A program made the translations under genes and the position numbers. 42,457 nt of DNA from Peptacetobacter sp900539645. Its GTDB lineage: Bacteria > Bacillota > Clostridia > Peptostreptococcales > Peptostreptococcaceae. The stretch lies in contig NZ_JBLOUI010000022.1 in assembly GCF_047807365.1 (NCBI RefSeq), positions 1 to 42,457 on the forward strand, given 5' to 3'. Below, in pieces: positions 16,951 to 26,032 of the stretch. Position 1 is the stretch's first letter. Each line of letters opens with the position of its first letter. The notes under the pieces are model-generated. The model was not told where the DNA came from. It saw nothing but the letters and a program-made list of their open reading frames with translations, and made no database searches.

Positions 16951-16980
16951 ATTATATCATTCTATCAAGTAATATGTCAA
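16951..16980 (-). promoter_or_regulatory. Promoter of the purA-purB operon
   Basis: On the minus strand TTGACA (16980-16975) and TATAAT (16956-16951) are both full consensus, separated by 18 bases. Start would be near 16944, just before the structured leader. Confidence 0.8.
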
Positions 16981-17095
16981 TCAAGGAAAACGTTACACAA
17001 AAATATTTTTGAAATTTTATCATAAATATTCGTTATATAACGAAATATATTTAATATTTTTTTAAAATAAAACGCATTTATTTCTTTTGAGGCAC

Positions 17096-17129
17096 AAAAA
17101 AACTGCAAGTTATATAATAACATTGCAGT
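17096..17129 (-). terminator. Terminator of the 21553-17147 gene run
   Basis: The stem ACTGCAA-GTTAT/ATAAC-a-TTGCAGT (17102-17113 with 17117-17129) is followed on the minus strand by seven T. It lies just after the stop of the unknown gene at 17147. Confidence 0.8.
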
Positions 17130-17146
17130 CAATTTCATTTTATTAA

Positions 17147-17638
17147 CTAACTATAGAATTTTGAAGCCCCTAAAAGCCGTCTTCTTCCAACTATTTTAAC
17201 TATACTGTCTAACTTCTGTATTTCAATTCTTTTAAATGCTACTAAAAGTATAAATTTAAAATCATCAAAATCCTGACCTATACTGTATATTTCAAAATGA
17301 CATCTTACATCGTCAAATCCATATTTTTCCTGTAAATCCTCTTCAAATTCATCTGTAAAACCTTTTATATAATCTCTTATATCTTCAAAGAACATATCAA
17401 AATATCCTTCTTCTAACCCTTCTGTAAGAGAACTAACTATTGGATCTAAATCATATTTATTAGATAAGAATAAATCTTTAGCCAGCTGACAATCAAATAC
17501 TAATATATCTTTTTCTTTTATAGTGTCTGATATGTCCTGACATTTTTCTATATCCTCGCTCATCAAAAGTAAATCTTTTATATCTCTACTCTTGACCTGT
17601 ATTTTTCCATTGTCATTCATTAGCTTTAAAGAAACCAT
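17147..17638 (-). CDS. Unknown protein, 163 aa
   Basis: I do not recognise a family. The protein is acidic, predicted soluble, with no signal peptide or membrane segment. The middle (about 80-115) is rich in Asp, Glu, Phe and Tyr (FFEDIRDYIKGFTDEFEED), and the C-terminus turns basic (KIVGRRRLLGASKFYS). The start ATG 17638 has a GGGGG-containing ribosome site. It is the last gene of a likely six-gene transcript, 13 bases after the NT5C-type nucleotidase gene and followed by a terminator. Codon use looks native. Confidence 0.7.
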   Translation of the reverse strand: MVSLKLMNDNGKIQVKSRDIKDLLLMSEDIEKCQDISDTIKEKDILVFDCQLAKDLFLSNKYDLDPIVSSLTEGLEEGYFDMFFEDIRDYIKGFTDEFEEDLQEKYGFDDVRCHFEIYSIGQDFDDFKFILLVAFKRIEIQKLDSIVKIVGRRRLLGASKFYS

Positions 17639-17651
17639 TTTTCTACCCCCT

Positions 17652-18218
17652 TTATTTTAGTCTATTGGAGATGAATTCATCAATCTCTTTCCAATTTCTT
17701 ACCCTAGTTATATTATCACATTCTACATCTTTATTGTAGTTTGTGTCAATCAAAAGAACATCAATTCCATTTTTTGCTATATCCATAGCATTGTTTGGAT
17801 CGTCTTCAATAAAAATATCGCATCCCAATTCAAGAGCTTTTCCACTTTTTTTGACTGGACCTAATAAATATATATTGTTTGCATTTATACCATACTTATC
17901 AAACCATTTTTCAGTGATTTCTTTTAAGCACTCTCTTCTAGCAGTTACAAAATATACATTTATATCATCAGATTGCTCGAGCTTTTTTATTACATCTACT
18001 GCAAACTCTGCTGGCTCTGCAGCTTCATATGTATAGCTGTAATTATTGTCAAAGTTTATATAAAAATCTCCTTCAACAGTTCCATAAAGCTGCTCCCAAT
18101 CAAGTGTAGTATACTGCTCTTTTGTTATGTTTTTTCTAAAAATTTCATTTAAAAACGGTATAAATCCATAAGGATCCGTCACCGTTCCATCTATATCTAT
18201 ACCTATATTTATACCCAT
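17652..18218 (-). CDS. 5'-nucleotidase of the NT5C (YqfW-like) HAD family
   Basis: The protein has 188 aa. It is a HAD-superfamily phosphatase. The nucleophile motif is GIDIDGTVTDP with D8 and D10; the motif-II Thr is in VYFVTARREC; the acidic motif III/IV is IFIEDDPNNAMD. This pattern matches the 5' deoxy (pyrimidine) nucleotidase C-type family (PF06941), which dephosphorylates (d)NMPs. Substrate here is not proven. The gene is 33 bases after the metallophosphoesterase gene and 13 before the unknown gene at 17638, on the same strand. Confidence 0.75.
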   Translation of the reverse strand: MGINIGIDIDGTVTDPYGFIPFLNEIFRKNITKEQYTTLDWEQLYGTVEGDFYINFDNNYSYTYEAAEPAEFAVDVIKKLEQSDDINVYFVTARRECLKEITEKWFDKYGINANNIYLLGPVKKSGKALELGCDIFIEDDPNNAMDIAKNGIDVLLIDTNYNKDVECDNITRVRNWKEIDEFISNRLK

Positions 18219-18251
18219 TTTAAATCTAATTCACTCTTTCCATGTATTTAC

Positions 18252-18944
18252 TTAATCCATTACTTTTACTGGCATAAAATCAATATAATCCGCAGATACT
18301 AGATTGTATTCTATACCATTTCTAATACCTTTAAGACCTGTCTTAAAAGATTCCTCTCCATGAAGATGTCCGTAGTAAACTCTCTCTACTCCATATTTTT
18401 CATATAAATCTGTAAAAACAGAATCCTCTAAAGAGTCGTTAGTAGGTGGATAATGTGTGATTACTATTATTTTTTCGTATCCAGCCTTTTTTGCCTCTTT
18501 AAGAGATATTTCTATTCTTATTGCTTCTCTATCGTAAATTTTCTTATCTTCTTCAGTAAATTTAAACTCATTTGGACAAATCCATCCTCTTCCACCACAG
18601 ATTGCATAGTCTTTATATGTAAAAAATCCCGTCTGAATAAATTTCATATCGTCGTACATCTTATTCAGTTTGGTAGCTGTAGTCCACCAATAGTCGTGAT
18701 TCCCTTTTATAAAGAACTTCTGTCCTGGAAGCTCATGTATCATATCGAAGTCCGACTGTGCATCCTTCATCTTAGTCCCCCACGATACATCGCCCAACAC
18801 CAAAACAACATCATCTTCTTTAACTGTAGATTCCCAATTATTTTTTATCTTTTCATCGTGGTTTTGCCACTTCTCTCCAAAAATATCCATTGGTTTATCT
18901 ACAGAAGAAGATAAATGTAAATCTCCTATTGCATATAAACTCAT
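18252..18944 (-). CDS. Calcineurin-like metallophosphoesterase
   Basis: The protein has 230 aa. All five metal-site motifs are in order: DLHLS (D8, H10), LVLGDVSWG, KGNHDYWW, VITHYPP and YYGHLHGE. This is a complete two-metal phosphoesterase of the predicted-phosphohydrolase group (COG1768-like). It is soluble with no signal peptide. It starts only five bases after the stop of the small alarmone synthetase gene, so the two are surely cotranscribed; a role in nucleotide or alarmone turnover is a guess from that position. Confidence 0.82.
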   Translation of the reverse strand: MSLYAIGDLHLSSSVDKPMDIFGEKWQNHDEKIKNNWESTVKEDDVVLVLGDVSWGTKMKDAQSDFDMIHELPGQKFFIKGNHDYWWTTATKLNKMYDDMKFIQTGFFTYKDYAICGGRGWICPNEFKFTEEDKKIYDREAIRIEISLKEAKKAGYEKIIVITHYPPTNDSLEDSVFTDLYEKYGVERVYYGHLHGEESFKTGLKGIRNGIEYNLVSADYIDFMPVKVMD

Positions 18945-18949
18945 ATTAT

Positions 18950-19753
18950 TTATTCCTTCATTTTATGATTTTTTATTTCTTCTATTTTGCGACCTATTTC
19001 GTCTTTAAGCTGTAGTATTTCTTTTACGTCTTCCATAGAATTCTGTATCATATCGAGATTTCTCTGATACTGTATTGCGTTGTTTGTATATCCTAATTCT
19101 CTAACTTCTTGAATTCTATCAAGTACGTCCTTAACAGCTAATTCTCTCATCCGATACATAGACTGAGCATTCATTATATCCTCTCTTATCTCTCCCATTT
19201 CTTGGTCTAATAAGAATGCTGCATCTGCTGCTCTTCTAAGTCTTACCGCCAATGTATCTGGTATATAGTGTTCGTATTTATATTTTAGAGAATGTTCTAT
19301 AGTAGCCCAGAAGTTCATTGCAAGTGTTCTTATCTGTATCTCACATGTTACCTCTTTTGATCCGTCTACAGTGTTTATAGGATAGCTTATAATAACATGG
19401 TAGCTTCTATAACCACTTTCCTTGTAGTTTTTTATGTAGTCTTTTTCATTTATGATAGTCATATCAGTTCTGTTTTTTATAAGCTCTACTATTGTATAGA
19501 TATCCTCAACAAACTGACACATTATTCTTATACCAGCTATATCTTCTATTTCAGCTTCTATATCTTTAGCATTTAATTTTTTAGCTTTTGCAACTATAGA
19601 CGCTATTTTTTTAGTTCTACCTGTTACAAATTCTATTGGAGAATAATCTCCTCTTTCTAAAAATTCTTTTCTTATATTTTTGAATTTTACCTTTAGTTCT
19701 TCTACTGCATTGTTGTAGGGAGCTAGTATGGCCTTCCAATCTTCATACTGCAT
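18950..19753 (-). CDS. relQ: Small alarmone synthetase (RelQ/YjbM-type GTP pyrophosphokinase)
   Basis: The protein has 267 aa. It has a synthetase domain only, lacking the hydrolase, TGS and ACT domains of full RelA/SpoT. It should move pyrophosphate from ATP to GDP or GTP to make (p)ppGpp. Motifs: GRTKKIASIVAKAKK (ATP-binding), EDIAGIRIMCQF (catalytic Asp), NYKESGYRSYHVII, and EIQIRTLAMNFWATIEHSLKYK. The C-terminal ~60 residues form a helical tail as in RelQ tetramers. GGAGG precedes ATG 19753. It is followed at once by a metallophosphoesterase gene. Confidence 0.88.
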   Translation of the reverse strand: MQYEDWKAILAPYNNAVEELKVKFKNIRKEFLERGDYSPIEFVTGRTKKIASIVAKAKKLNAKDIEAEIEDIAGIRIMCQFVEDIYTIVELIKNRTDMTIINEKDYIKNYKESGYRSYHVIISYPINTVDGSKEVTCEIQIRTLAMNFWATIEHSLKYKYEHYIPDTLAVRLRRAADAAFLLDQEMGEIREDIMNAQSMYRMRELAVKDVLDRIQEVRELGYTNNAIQYQRNLDMIQNSMEDVKEILQLKDEIGRKIEEIKNHKMKE

Positions 19754-19840
19754 ATTTATCCCTCCTCTTTTATTCTTTTTTAACTTTTGAAATTTTCCAT
19801 TGTCTATTTTAACATATTTTAGGATAATTTTTTCTAAAAT

Positions 19841-20785
19841 CTAATTTTCTTTTAAAAAATATAATAATTCTCCATCCTCTATTTTGTAATCTATTTCGCC
19901 GTTGTCTAATAAGTATGCAACTAGAGATACAAGTGCTGATTTGAAGAAGTGATACTCCTTGTAATTACACTTTAAGTCGTTATCTACTATTATATGTTTT
20001 AAAAGTTTGTCATATCCCAACTCTTCTTTAGATAGAATTTCTTTTACTTGATTTATATACTTTATAACAGCAGCTCTATTTTTTTCTATAAGAGCTTTAG
20101 ACTCTTCTCTAGTTATAATTTCTCTAGAGTGTCCTAATACTATCTTGTCGTATTCCATTTTTTCAAGTTTATCTAATGATTTTAACTGTTTTGCAACGTC
20201 GAATGTAAATAGAAAGTCAAATTTATCTAGCATTTCCTCTCCAACAAGTAAATCCCCTATGAAAAATACTCCATCTGATGTTAAAAATCCCATACTTCCT
20301 TCAGTATGACCTTTTAAATCCACTACTCTTATCTCGTTTTCACTAAGAGTTCTTCCATCATCCTCTATACACTCACCTGTATTTAAGTCAAATATTCCCT
20401 CTGTTATTACCTTATCTACAGTAGTTATATCTCTTTCCTTCATCTTAGATGCGTTAATCATTATCTCACAGCTATTTCCACCTACTATGTATGTAGGGAA
20501 AAGTATTGGATTTTCTATGTAAAGGCTTCCATAAGCTGATGATACGTTGATTACAGATGGTTTTTGCTCTTTAATTTGCCCACATCCACCATAATGGTCA
20601 TCATGCTCATGTGTGTTTAGTATATATTTCAATTCAAAACCTGCATCCTCTATCTTTTTTAATATCCTTTTAGGTCTAGCACCTGCAAGACCTGGATCTA
20701 TTATTACAGCGTTATTTCCGTATGTATATACACCAGTATTTGTTCCACCTTTTATAAAGTATGTGTTTTTTGCTATATTTTTCAT
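19841..20785 (-). CDS. Metallo-beta-lactamase-fold hydrolase
   Basis: The protein has 314 aa. The metal-binding signature THEHDDHYGG (HxHxDH) is near residue 60. Further metal ligands are in DLKGHTEGSMGFL, the Asp in FFIGDLLVG, and VLGHSRE. The C-terminal ~90 residues, helical and lacking cysteine, are extra to the minimal fold. Class members include glyoxalase II, lactonases and RNases; no CPSF/beta-CASP domain is seen, so a small-molecule hydrolase is likelier. GTG 20794 is in frame, but the AGAAGAG ribosome site covers it, so ATG 20785 (eight bases after) is chosen. It is 18 bases after the YkgJ-type gene. Confidence 0.82.
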   Translation of the reverse strand: MKNIAKNTYFIKGGTNTGVYTYGNNAVIIDPGLAGARPKRILKKIEDAGFELKYILNTHEHDDHYGGCGQIKEQKPSVINVSSAYGSLYIENPILFPTYIVGGNSCEIMINASKMKERDITTVDKVITEGIFDLNTGECIEDDGRTLSENEIRVVDLKGHTEGSMGFLTSDGVFFIGDLLVGEEMLDKFDFLFTFDVAKQLKSLDKLEKMEYDKIVLGHSREIITREESKALIEKNRAAVIKYINQVKEILSKEELGYDKLLKHIIVDNDLKCNYKEYHFFKSALVSLVAYLLDNGEIDYKIEDGELLYFLKEN

Positions 20786-20803
20786 TTCTATCACTCTTCT
20801 TTG

Positions 20804-21553
20804 TTATCTTATTTTTTTGCCTACAGACACTATCTTTTTAATTTTTCTAAGCACTTTTTCTCCTTTATCAAAGTCCTGAGAAATTTTTATTTTCATATTA
20901 TATGATGTATCTGTAAAGAATAATGAGTCTATAAAGTACTCCACTATTCCTCTATCTCTAAAATCTATGTCTATCATTCCTTTTGAATATATCTGAGAAT
21001 CCAATATCATTATCTGGTCTAGGTAAGAAAGTCTTTCTTCTTTAGATAGTCTTTCTCCACTATCTGGGATGAATTTCTCACAGTACTCTATTCTATACTC
21101 TACAACGTCCTCGTTTATCTCAAATCCGTATCTAGCTTTCATAAGATCTCTGTAATCTCTATTCTTTTCTTTTATAGAGTCTAGGTTTAAATTGTAGTCG
21201 CTTTTGTACCAGTGACCAAATATTCTACAGTTTAATGGTCTAACTTCATATATTGCACATCTTTTGTTTTCATCAAGGAATGGACATGGTTTCTTTTCTT
21301 TGTATTCCATAAAGTAGTAGTCCAAAACCTTGTCGATGTATTTGTTGTATATTTCAGGTCTTTCTTTTAGATATTTGTATATATTTAAAAACTCAGTTAA
21401 GTTTATTCCAACGGATTCCATGCAGCATTTTGCACAACCTTCACATTTTCCTGAAGGTACTGTATCGTATATTTTATTTAATTTTTCAAATATGCCATTT
21501 TTTTCAGCATAAGCTATAGATTTTTCTATTTCATCTCTTTTTATACTAGCCAT
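20804..21553 (-). CDS. YkgJ-family cysteine-cluster protein
   Basis: The protein has 249 aa. The family mark is the metal-binding set CEGCAKCCMES (about 34-44) with later CPFLDENKRCAIYEVRPLNCRIFGHW, giving a CxxCxxCC plus CxF...C...C pattern. These proteins are thought to chelate zinc or iron and are often annotated as flagellin-lysine methylase-like or putative zinc/iron chelators. The role is unknown. No flagellar genes are near. It is first in a minus-strand run that continues to 17147. Confidence 0.75.
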   Translation of the reverse strand: MASIKRDEIEKSIAYAEKNGIFEKLNKIYDTVPSGKCEGCAKCCMESVGINLTEFLNIYKYLKERPEIYNKYIDKVLDYYFMEYKEKKPCPFLDENKRCAIYEVRPLNCRIFGHWYKSDYNLNLDSIKEKNRDYRDLMKARYGFEINEDVVEYRIEYCEKFIPDSGERLSKEERLSYLDQIMILDSQIYSKGMIDIDFRDRGIVEYFIDSLFFTDTSYNMKIKISQDFDKGEKVLRKIKKIVSVGKKIR

Positions 21554-21647
21554 CTCAATACCCCTTTGTAATGTTTGATTCTTTTATTTTAACATATATT
21601 AGCCTAATTTACATATATTCCATCAATTATGCATATTTCAATTTATA

Positions 21648-21676
21648 TTGCTTGATTAGGAGCTTTTTCGTATAAT
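21648..21676 (+). promoter_or_regulatory. Promoter for the two small genes at 21733-22334
   Basis: TTGCTT (21648-21653), 17-base spacer, TATAAT (21671-21676). AGGAGG at 21722-21727 then precedes ATG 21733. Confidence 0.75.
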
Positions 21677-21732
21677 TATATTATTAATGATAAAAATTTT
21701 TATAAATTTAGAAATACTGATAGGAGGACATT

Positions 21733-21981
21733 ATGAACAGATATACAAAATATATAAATATGATGGGAAGTTATTATACAAAAGACTTCGAAAAGGAAAA
21801 GAAAAATATCGTTAAAGTTAGAGAAGTTAAGGAAGAAACAGTTAGAAAATTCTTCTTACAGGGAGATTGTGAAGTTTTAGTAGTGTTTGAAGATACTGGA
21901 AAAGAAATACTAATAGATGACTTCTCTCCAGAAGAAGAAATAAAAAAATATTTAGGACCTAAATTCCTTAAAAAGAGATAG
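21733..21981 (+). CDS. Unknown small protein, 82 aa
   Basis: The family is not recognised. The protein is highly charged and Lys/Glu rich, with no signal or membrane segment; MNRYTKYINMMGSYY at the start, then a basic/acidic alternating middle. The ribosome site AGGAGG is ideal. It is followed after eight bases by another small gene, and the two share a consensus promoter and terminator, so they form a dedicated two-gene unit. It may be a small nucleic-acid or partner-binding protein; this is a guess from charge. Confidence 0.75.
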   Translation: MNRYTKYINMMGSYYTKDFEKEKKNIVKVREVKEETVRKFFLQGDCEVLVVFEDTGKEILIDDFSPEEEIKKYLGPKFLKKR

Positions 21982-21989
21982 GTGATTCG

Positions 21990-22334
21990 ATGATTTATAA
22001 TATCGGAAATTTAAAGCTCGATTCTGATTTTGAGTTTAGAGTTATTAGAGAGTCTGATGAGGATATTGATATTTTTGTAGATATTAACTACAGAAGTGTT
22101 GATATAGACGCATCTGACAGTAGGATGTTTAGCTCTCGTATCCAGTTTCCATTTGTTAGAGCGATTATTTTGAGAATAGACAAAGAAGGATACGATATGA
22201 CAGTACATATGCTTAGAGATATTGATTTACTGTCTGCATTTGCTAATTTTGAGATAGATTTTTCTCACTCTACAATCTCGATAAAGAACGAGTACGAAAA
22301 AGTTGTTATTGATAGGATATTCGACAGATTATAA
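21990..22334 (+). CDS. Unknown small protein, 114 aa
   Basis: The family is not recognised. The protein is acidic with alternating charged and aliphatic residues (DEDIDIFVDINYRSVDIDASD), suggesting a beta-rich soluble fold. There is no signal peptide. The start ATG 21990 has GGTGAT upstream, a modest ribosome site, so coupling to the preceding gene is likely. A strong terminator follows immediately. Confidence 0.75.
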   Translation: MIYNIGNLKLDSDFEFRVIRESDEDIDIFVDINYRSVDIDASDSRMFSSRIQFPFVRAIILRIDKEGYDMTVHMLRDIDLLSAFANFEIDFSHSTISIKNEYEKVVIDRIFDRL

Positions 22335-22380
22335 AAACAAAAAATGACCCGATTTAAACCATCGGGCCATTTTTTGTTTT
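22335..22380 (+). terminator. Terminator after the small gene pair
   Basis: The long stem CAAAAAATG-a-CCCGAT / ATCGGG-c-CATTTTTTG, with a central TTAAACC loop, is followed by T-rich sequence. It begins at the stop codon of the 114-aa gene. Confidence 0.9.
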
Positions 22381-22486
22381 TAGCTTTGTTTTGTTTTTAG
22401 TCTTTACATTCTTAATACATTTCGTACTATACTATTTTACCATTAGTCGATAGTATATTTCAATAATTTTCTTTTGATTATTATAT

Positions 22487-22515
22487 AAAGCTCTATAGAA
22501 ATTCTATAGAGCTTT
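22487..22515. terminator. Hairpin terminator after the first GH20 gene
   Basis: A perfect 12-bp stem AAAGCTCTATAG/CTATAGAGCTTT with a five-base loop lies about 35 bases beyond the stop at 22551 on the minus strand. The U-tract is modest on both sides. The remaining 22381-22486 shows no gene. Confidence 0.6.
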
Positions 22516-22550
22516 AATATTTTTGTATAATCTCTTATTAAAATAAAATA

Positions 22551-25500
22551 TTATTTAAATATATTTGAAGTAACTGCTGCTTCTCCACCTATAACATAGT
22601 AATTTTTATATTTATTGTTTTCCATATATTTTCTAGTGTTATCGTGAAGTCTGTTTGGTATTGTAAGTACAACTGGAGTGTTTTTCTGTGATGCATAGTA
22701 GCTTACAGATAATGAGTCAGCAAATGCTTCTCCACTAGCCATAAATATTCCATCTGTATTTGCAAAGAATTTTTCTGCTATTTTTGCAGATGTTTCATAT
22801 CTATTAGCTCCAGATATTCTATCTACTTTTTTGAATAGTTTTTCTACTTCTTTTCCAACAGCCTTATCTCCACCTACGATTATAGCTTCTTTTATATTGT
22901 TTTTAGCTAAGAAGTCTTTAACTTCTTTTGAAACATTGTTTCCATTTGCTAGAAGTACTAGTATTCCTTCTTTTGAAGCATATGGTGCTATTGATACAGC
23001 ATCTGGATAGTTTCTTCCGTCAGCTATTATAACTTTTCCTTTGTTTCCAAGTGTAGATATAGTTTTGTTAGCAACTTTTACAGCAGTATCAAATCTATCT
23101 TTTCCTGCAAGTTCTGATACAGTTGCTGAGTGAGATTTAGCAAATTCTTTTACTTTGTTTTTGTTAGACGCTGATATAGATCCTCCACCAACTAATACTA
23201 TTTCTTTAGCGTTTAATCTATCTACTTCAGCTAATACTTTGTCTATTGTTTTATCATTTACTAATAGTATTGGACCATTTCCATTAGCAGTTAAAGAAGC
23301 TGCACTTAATGCATCTGGGAATTTTTCTCCAGATACTAAGTATGCTTTTTCTGATTTAGAGAATGCTTTTTTACTTACTTCTAGAGAAGTTTCGTATCTA
23401 GTTTCACCCTCTATTCTTTCAGCAACGTTAACTTTCATACCTGGTCTTTTTAGGTAATCTGTATGTTTAGCTGAATAAGCATCCATTAAGTTCATTATTT
23501 TGTCCATTTCGTGTTTTTTAGATGGTTCATCACACCAAACAGCCTGCATACTTGCTATTGTAGGAACACCTAAGCTATCTCCTGCAACTTTGTTGTAGTC
23601 AAATTTTTCTATATTTGCCATTGCATCTTCGTATTTGTATGGAAGTTTGTTGTCTTCTGTTTTGTAGCTTCCTAATACCCAGTACCATCCATCATTTAAG
23701 TTTACTATCTGATGTCCTTTGTCGTATAGGTATGCTGCTGGAGCTGTGTAGAATTCCCACCATCCAGCTGTCCAATAAGATATGATTATATCTTTATCAA
23801 ATTTTCCATATTCATCTTTTTTGTTGTAGTATATACCGTCGTTGAAGCACATTGGTTTCATTCCAGCATCTTTTATTATTTTTGATAAATCGTTTACATA
23901 AGTTACAAATTTAGGGTACATTCCTTCACCCTGAAGTCTACTCCATCCGTTGTAGTATCCTTCTTCAGATGAATCTATATCATTTGCATATTCATCACAA
24001 CCGAAGTTGAATATTTTGCTTCCTTTTTTAGCAAAGTATGTTGCATATTTCTTTACTAATTCTTTGTTGAATTCTATTGCTTCTTTATTGTTTAAGTCTA
24101 TTGTTCTTGTTGATTTTTTACCGTTATGGCTATACTGTGGATTCTTTATTCCTAAAGCTTCCATAGCATTTAATATACCGTCCATATGACCTGGAGAGTT
24201 TATTACTGGTATTATTCCCATACCTAATCTTTTCGCTACGGCTAATATTTCATCCATTTCTTTTTCTGTTAGGTAATCTCCATTAGGGTCTTTGTAGTAT
24301 ATATCATTTCCTTTAGTTATTGCTTTTTTAACGTCTTCACTTTTGTATGTTTTACCATTTACTTTTATGTCCATATTATCTAGTGCAAAACGAAGTCCAT
24401 CATTTCCTAGTATTAACTGAACATCTGTGTATCCATTTCTATGTGCTTTCTCTATTATCTCTATTAACTGATCTTTTGAGAAATATTTTCTACCTGCATC
24501 TATTGAGAATATAGCAGATTTTTTCTTTTTGCTTGTAGCTACTTTTAAGTTTGCAGTAGCTTTTGTTATTTCGTTTGCCATAGCATCTACTTTTGCCTGG
24601 TCTGATAATTTTTCACCATATGTTACAGATGCTATTGCTCTATTTAGATTGTATGCTGTTTCTTCTGTGTATTTAGCTAAGTCTTTTGGTGCTTTTTTTA
24701 TTGCATCTTCAACTTTAGCATAGTTAGCTTTTGGATATATGTAATCTTTGTTCTGATTAGCAAATAATTCCATTAAACCTTTTACTATTTCTGGTTTGTA
24801 TTCTTTCTGTGGTTCATCACACCAAGTACAAGCCATACTTCCAACTATTGGAAGTGGTTTTTCATTGTCTGCTGTTCCAACTACTCTGTCAAATTTGAAT
24901 TTTTTCATACTGTCTGTAGCCATTGCAGAACCATACCACCAACCTTCTCCGTTACGTCCAACAACATAGTACCAGTTGTCGTTTGTGTTTAGTATTTTAA
25001 ATCCTTTTTCTATTAAGTATTTAGCTGGAGCTGGAGAGTATCTATCAAATCCTGGAGTCCAGTATGCAACAGTTATATCTGTATCTACTGTTCCATTTTT
25101 TTCGTCCTGGTTGTAGTATATACCATCGTTGAAACATATTGGTTTCATATTGTTTTCTTTTACCATTGCAGACATATCATTGATATAGTCTATGAAGTCA
25201 TCGTATAGTTTTTCTTCCTGAAGAACTAAGAATCCTGATTTTTTACTTGGTCCATGATATGTTGCATCATTTGCATATTCATCAGCACCAAAGTTGAAGT
25301 ATTCTACTTTTCCGTTGAAGTATTTTGCATATTTTTCAACTAATTCTTTTGTAAATTCAACTGCTTTTGCGTTGTTTAAGTCTAGAGTAGTTTTAGAAAC
25401 TGTTCCCTGATAGTTGAATTTTGGATTTTCTATTCCTAGAGCTTCCATTGTATTTAATATTGCATCCATGTGTCCTGGGCTGCTTATAACTGGAATTATT

Positions 25501-25934
25501 TTAACGTTTTTTGATTTAGCATGTGCTAATATAGCTTCCATGTCTTTCTGAGTTAAAACTGTTCCATTTGGATCATCGTAATATTTTTTTGTTCCGTTTT
25601 TTATAGCTTCTTTGACATCATCGCTCGCATACGTTTTCCCATTTGCCGTAATTGTCATGTCATCTAATACTAATCTTAGTCCGTCATTACCAAATAATAA
25701 CTGAACGTGTGTGTATCCTGTTTTGTTTGCAGTATCGATTATTTCTTTAATCTGATTTACTGAGAAAAACTTTCTACCTGCATCTATTGAGTATACACTC
25801 ATTTTTGTGCTTATTCTTGCATCTGTTGTTTTTGTTTCAGCAGCTGAAACTGTAGCCATTCCTGCTGATAATGGTGTTACCATTGTCATACAAGCAACTA
25901 AAAGAGATGCAATTGCTTTTTTAAATTTGCCCAT
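22551..25934 (-). CDS. CWB2-anchored StrH-like tandem GH20 beta-N-acetylglucosaminidase
   Basis: The protein has 1127 aa. A signal peptide (1-32, MGKFKKAIASLLVACMTMV...SAA) precedes GH20 domain A (about 45-400, catalytic D218-E219 in FNFGADEYAND), a FIVAR-type helical repeat (403-465), GH20 domain B (474-830, D647-E648 in FNFGCDEYAND) and three CWB2 repeats (838-1127). The catalytic halves closely resemble the two GH20 domains of pneumococcal StrH (YSIDAGRK, GNDGLR, SPGHMD, FNDG, SYWTAGWW), an exo-enzyme that trims terminal GlcNAc from host N-glycans. StrH has an LPXTG anchor; here CWB2 binds the anionic wall polymer. GGAGG precedes ATG 25934. A neighbouring paralogue is at 26248. Confidence 0.9.
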   Translation of the reverse strand: MGKFKKAIASLLVACMTMVTPLSAGMATVSAAETKTTDARISTKMSVYSIDAGRKFFSVNQIKEIIDTANKTGYTHVQLLFGNDGLRLVLDDMTITANGKTYASDDVKEAIKNGTKKYYDDPNGTVLTQKDMEAILAHAKSKNVKIIPVISSPGHMDAILNTMEALGIENPKFNYQGTVSKTTLDLNNAKAVEFTKELVEKYAKYFNGKVEYFNFGADEYANDATYHGPSKKSGFLVLQEEKLYDDFIDYINDMSAMVKENNMKPICFNDGIYYNQDEKNGTVDTDITVAYWTPGFDRYSPAPAKYLIEKGFKILNTNDNWYYVVGRNGEGWWYGSAMATDSMKKFKFDRVVGTADNEKPLPIVGSMACTWCDEPQKEYKPEIVKGLMELFANQNKDYIYPKANYAKVEDAIKKAPKDLAKYTEETAYNLNRAIASVTYGEKLSDQAKVDAMANEITKATANLKVATSKKKKSAIFSIDAGRKYFSKDQLIEIIEKAHRNGYTDVQLILGNDGLRFALDNMDIKVNGKTYKSEDVKKAITKGNDIYYKDPNGDYLTEKEMDEILAVAKRLGMGIIPVINSPGHMDGILNAMEALGIKNPQYSHNGKKSTRTIDLNNKEAIEFNKELVKKYATYFAKKGSKIFNFGCDEYANDIDSSEEGYYNGWSRLQGEGMYPKFVTYVNDLSKIIKDAGMKPMCFNDGIYYNKKDEYGKFDKDIIISYWTAGWWEFYTAPAAYLYDKGHQIVNLNDGWYWVLGSYKTEDNKLPYKYEDAMANIEKFDYNKVAGDSLGVPTIASMQAVWCDEPSKKHEMDKIMNLMDAYSAKHTDYLKRPGMKVNVAERIEGETRYETSLEVSKKAFSKSEKAYLVSGEKFPDALSAASLTANGNGPILLVNDKTIDKVLAEVDRLNAKEIVLVGGGSISASNKNKVKEFAKSHSATVSELAGKDRFDTAVKVANKTISTLGNKGKVIIADGRNYPDAVSIAPYASKEGILVLLANGNNVSKEVKDFLAKNNIKEAIIVGGDKAVGKEVEKLFKKVDRISGANRYETSAKIAEKFFANTDGIFMASGEAFADSLSVSYYASQKNTPVVLTIPNRLHDNTRKYMENNKYKNYYVIGGEAAVTSNIFK

Positions 25935-26032
25935 AAGTTCCTCCTACAAATTTATTAAATTTTAATTTTTTTGGTACATACTCATAATTTTTATATACTT
26001 GAAATTTTTATAAATATTTAATATGTTTTATA

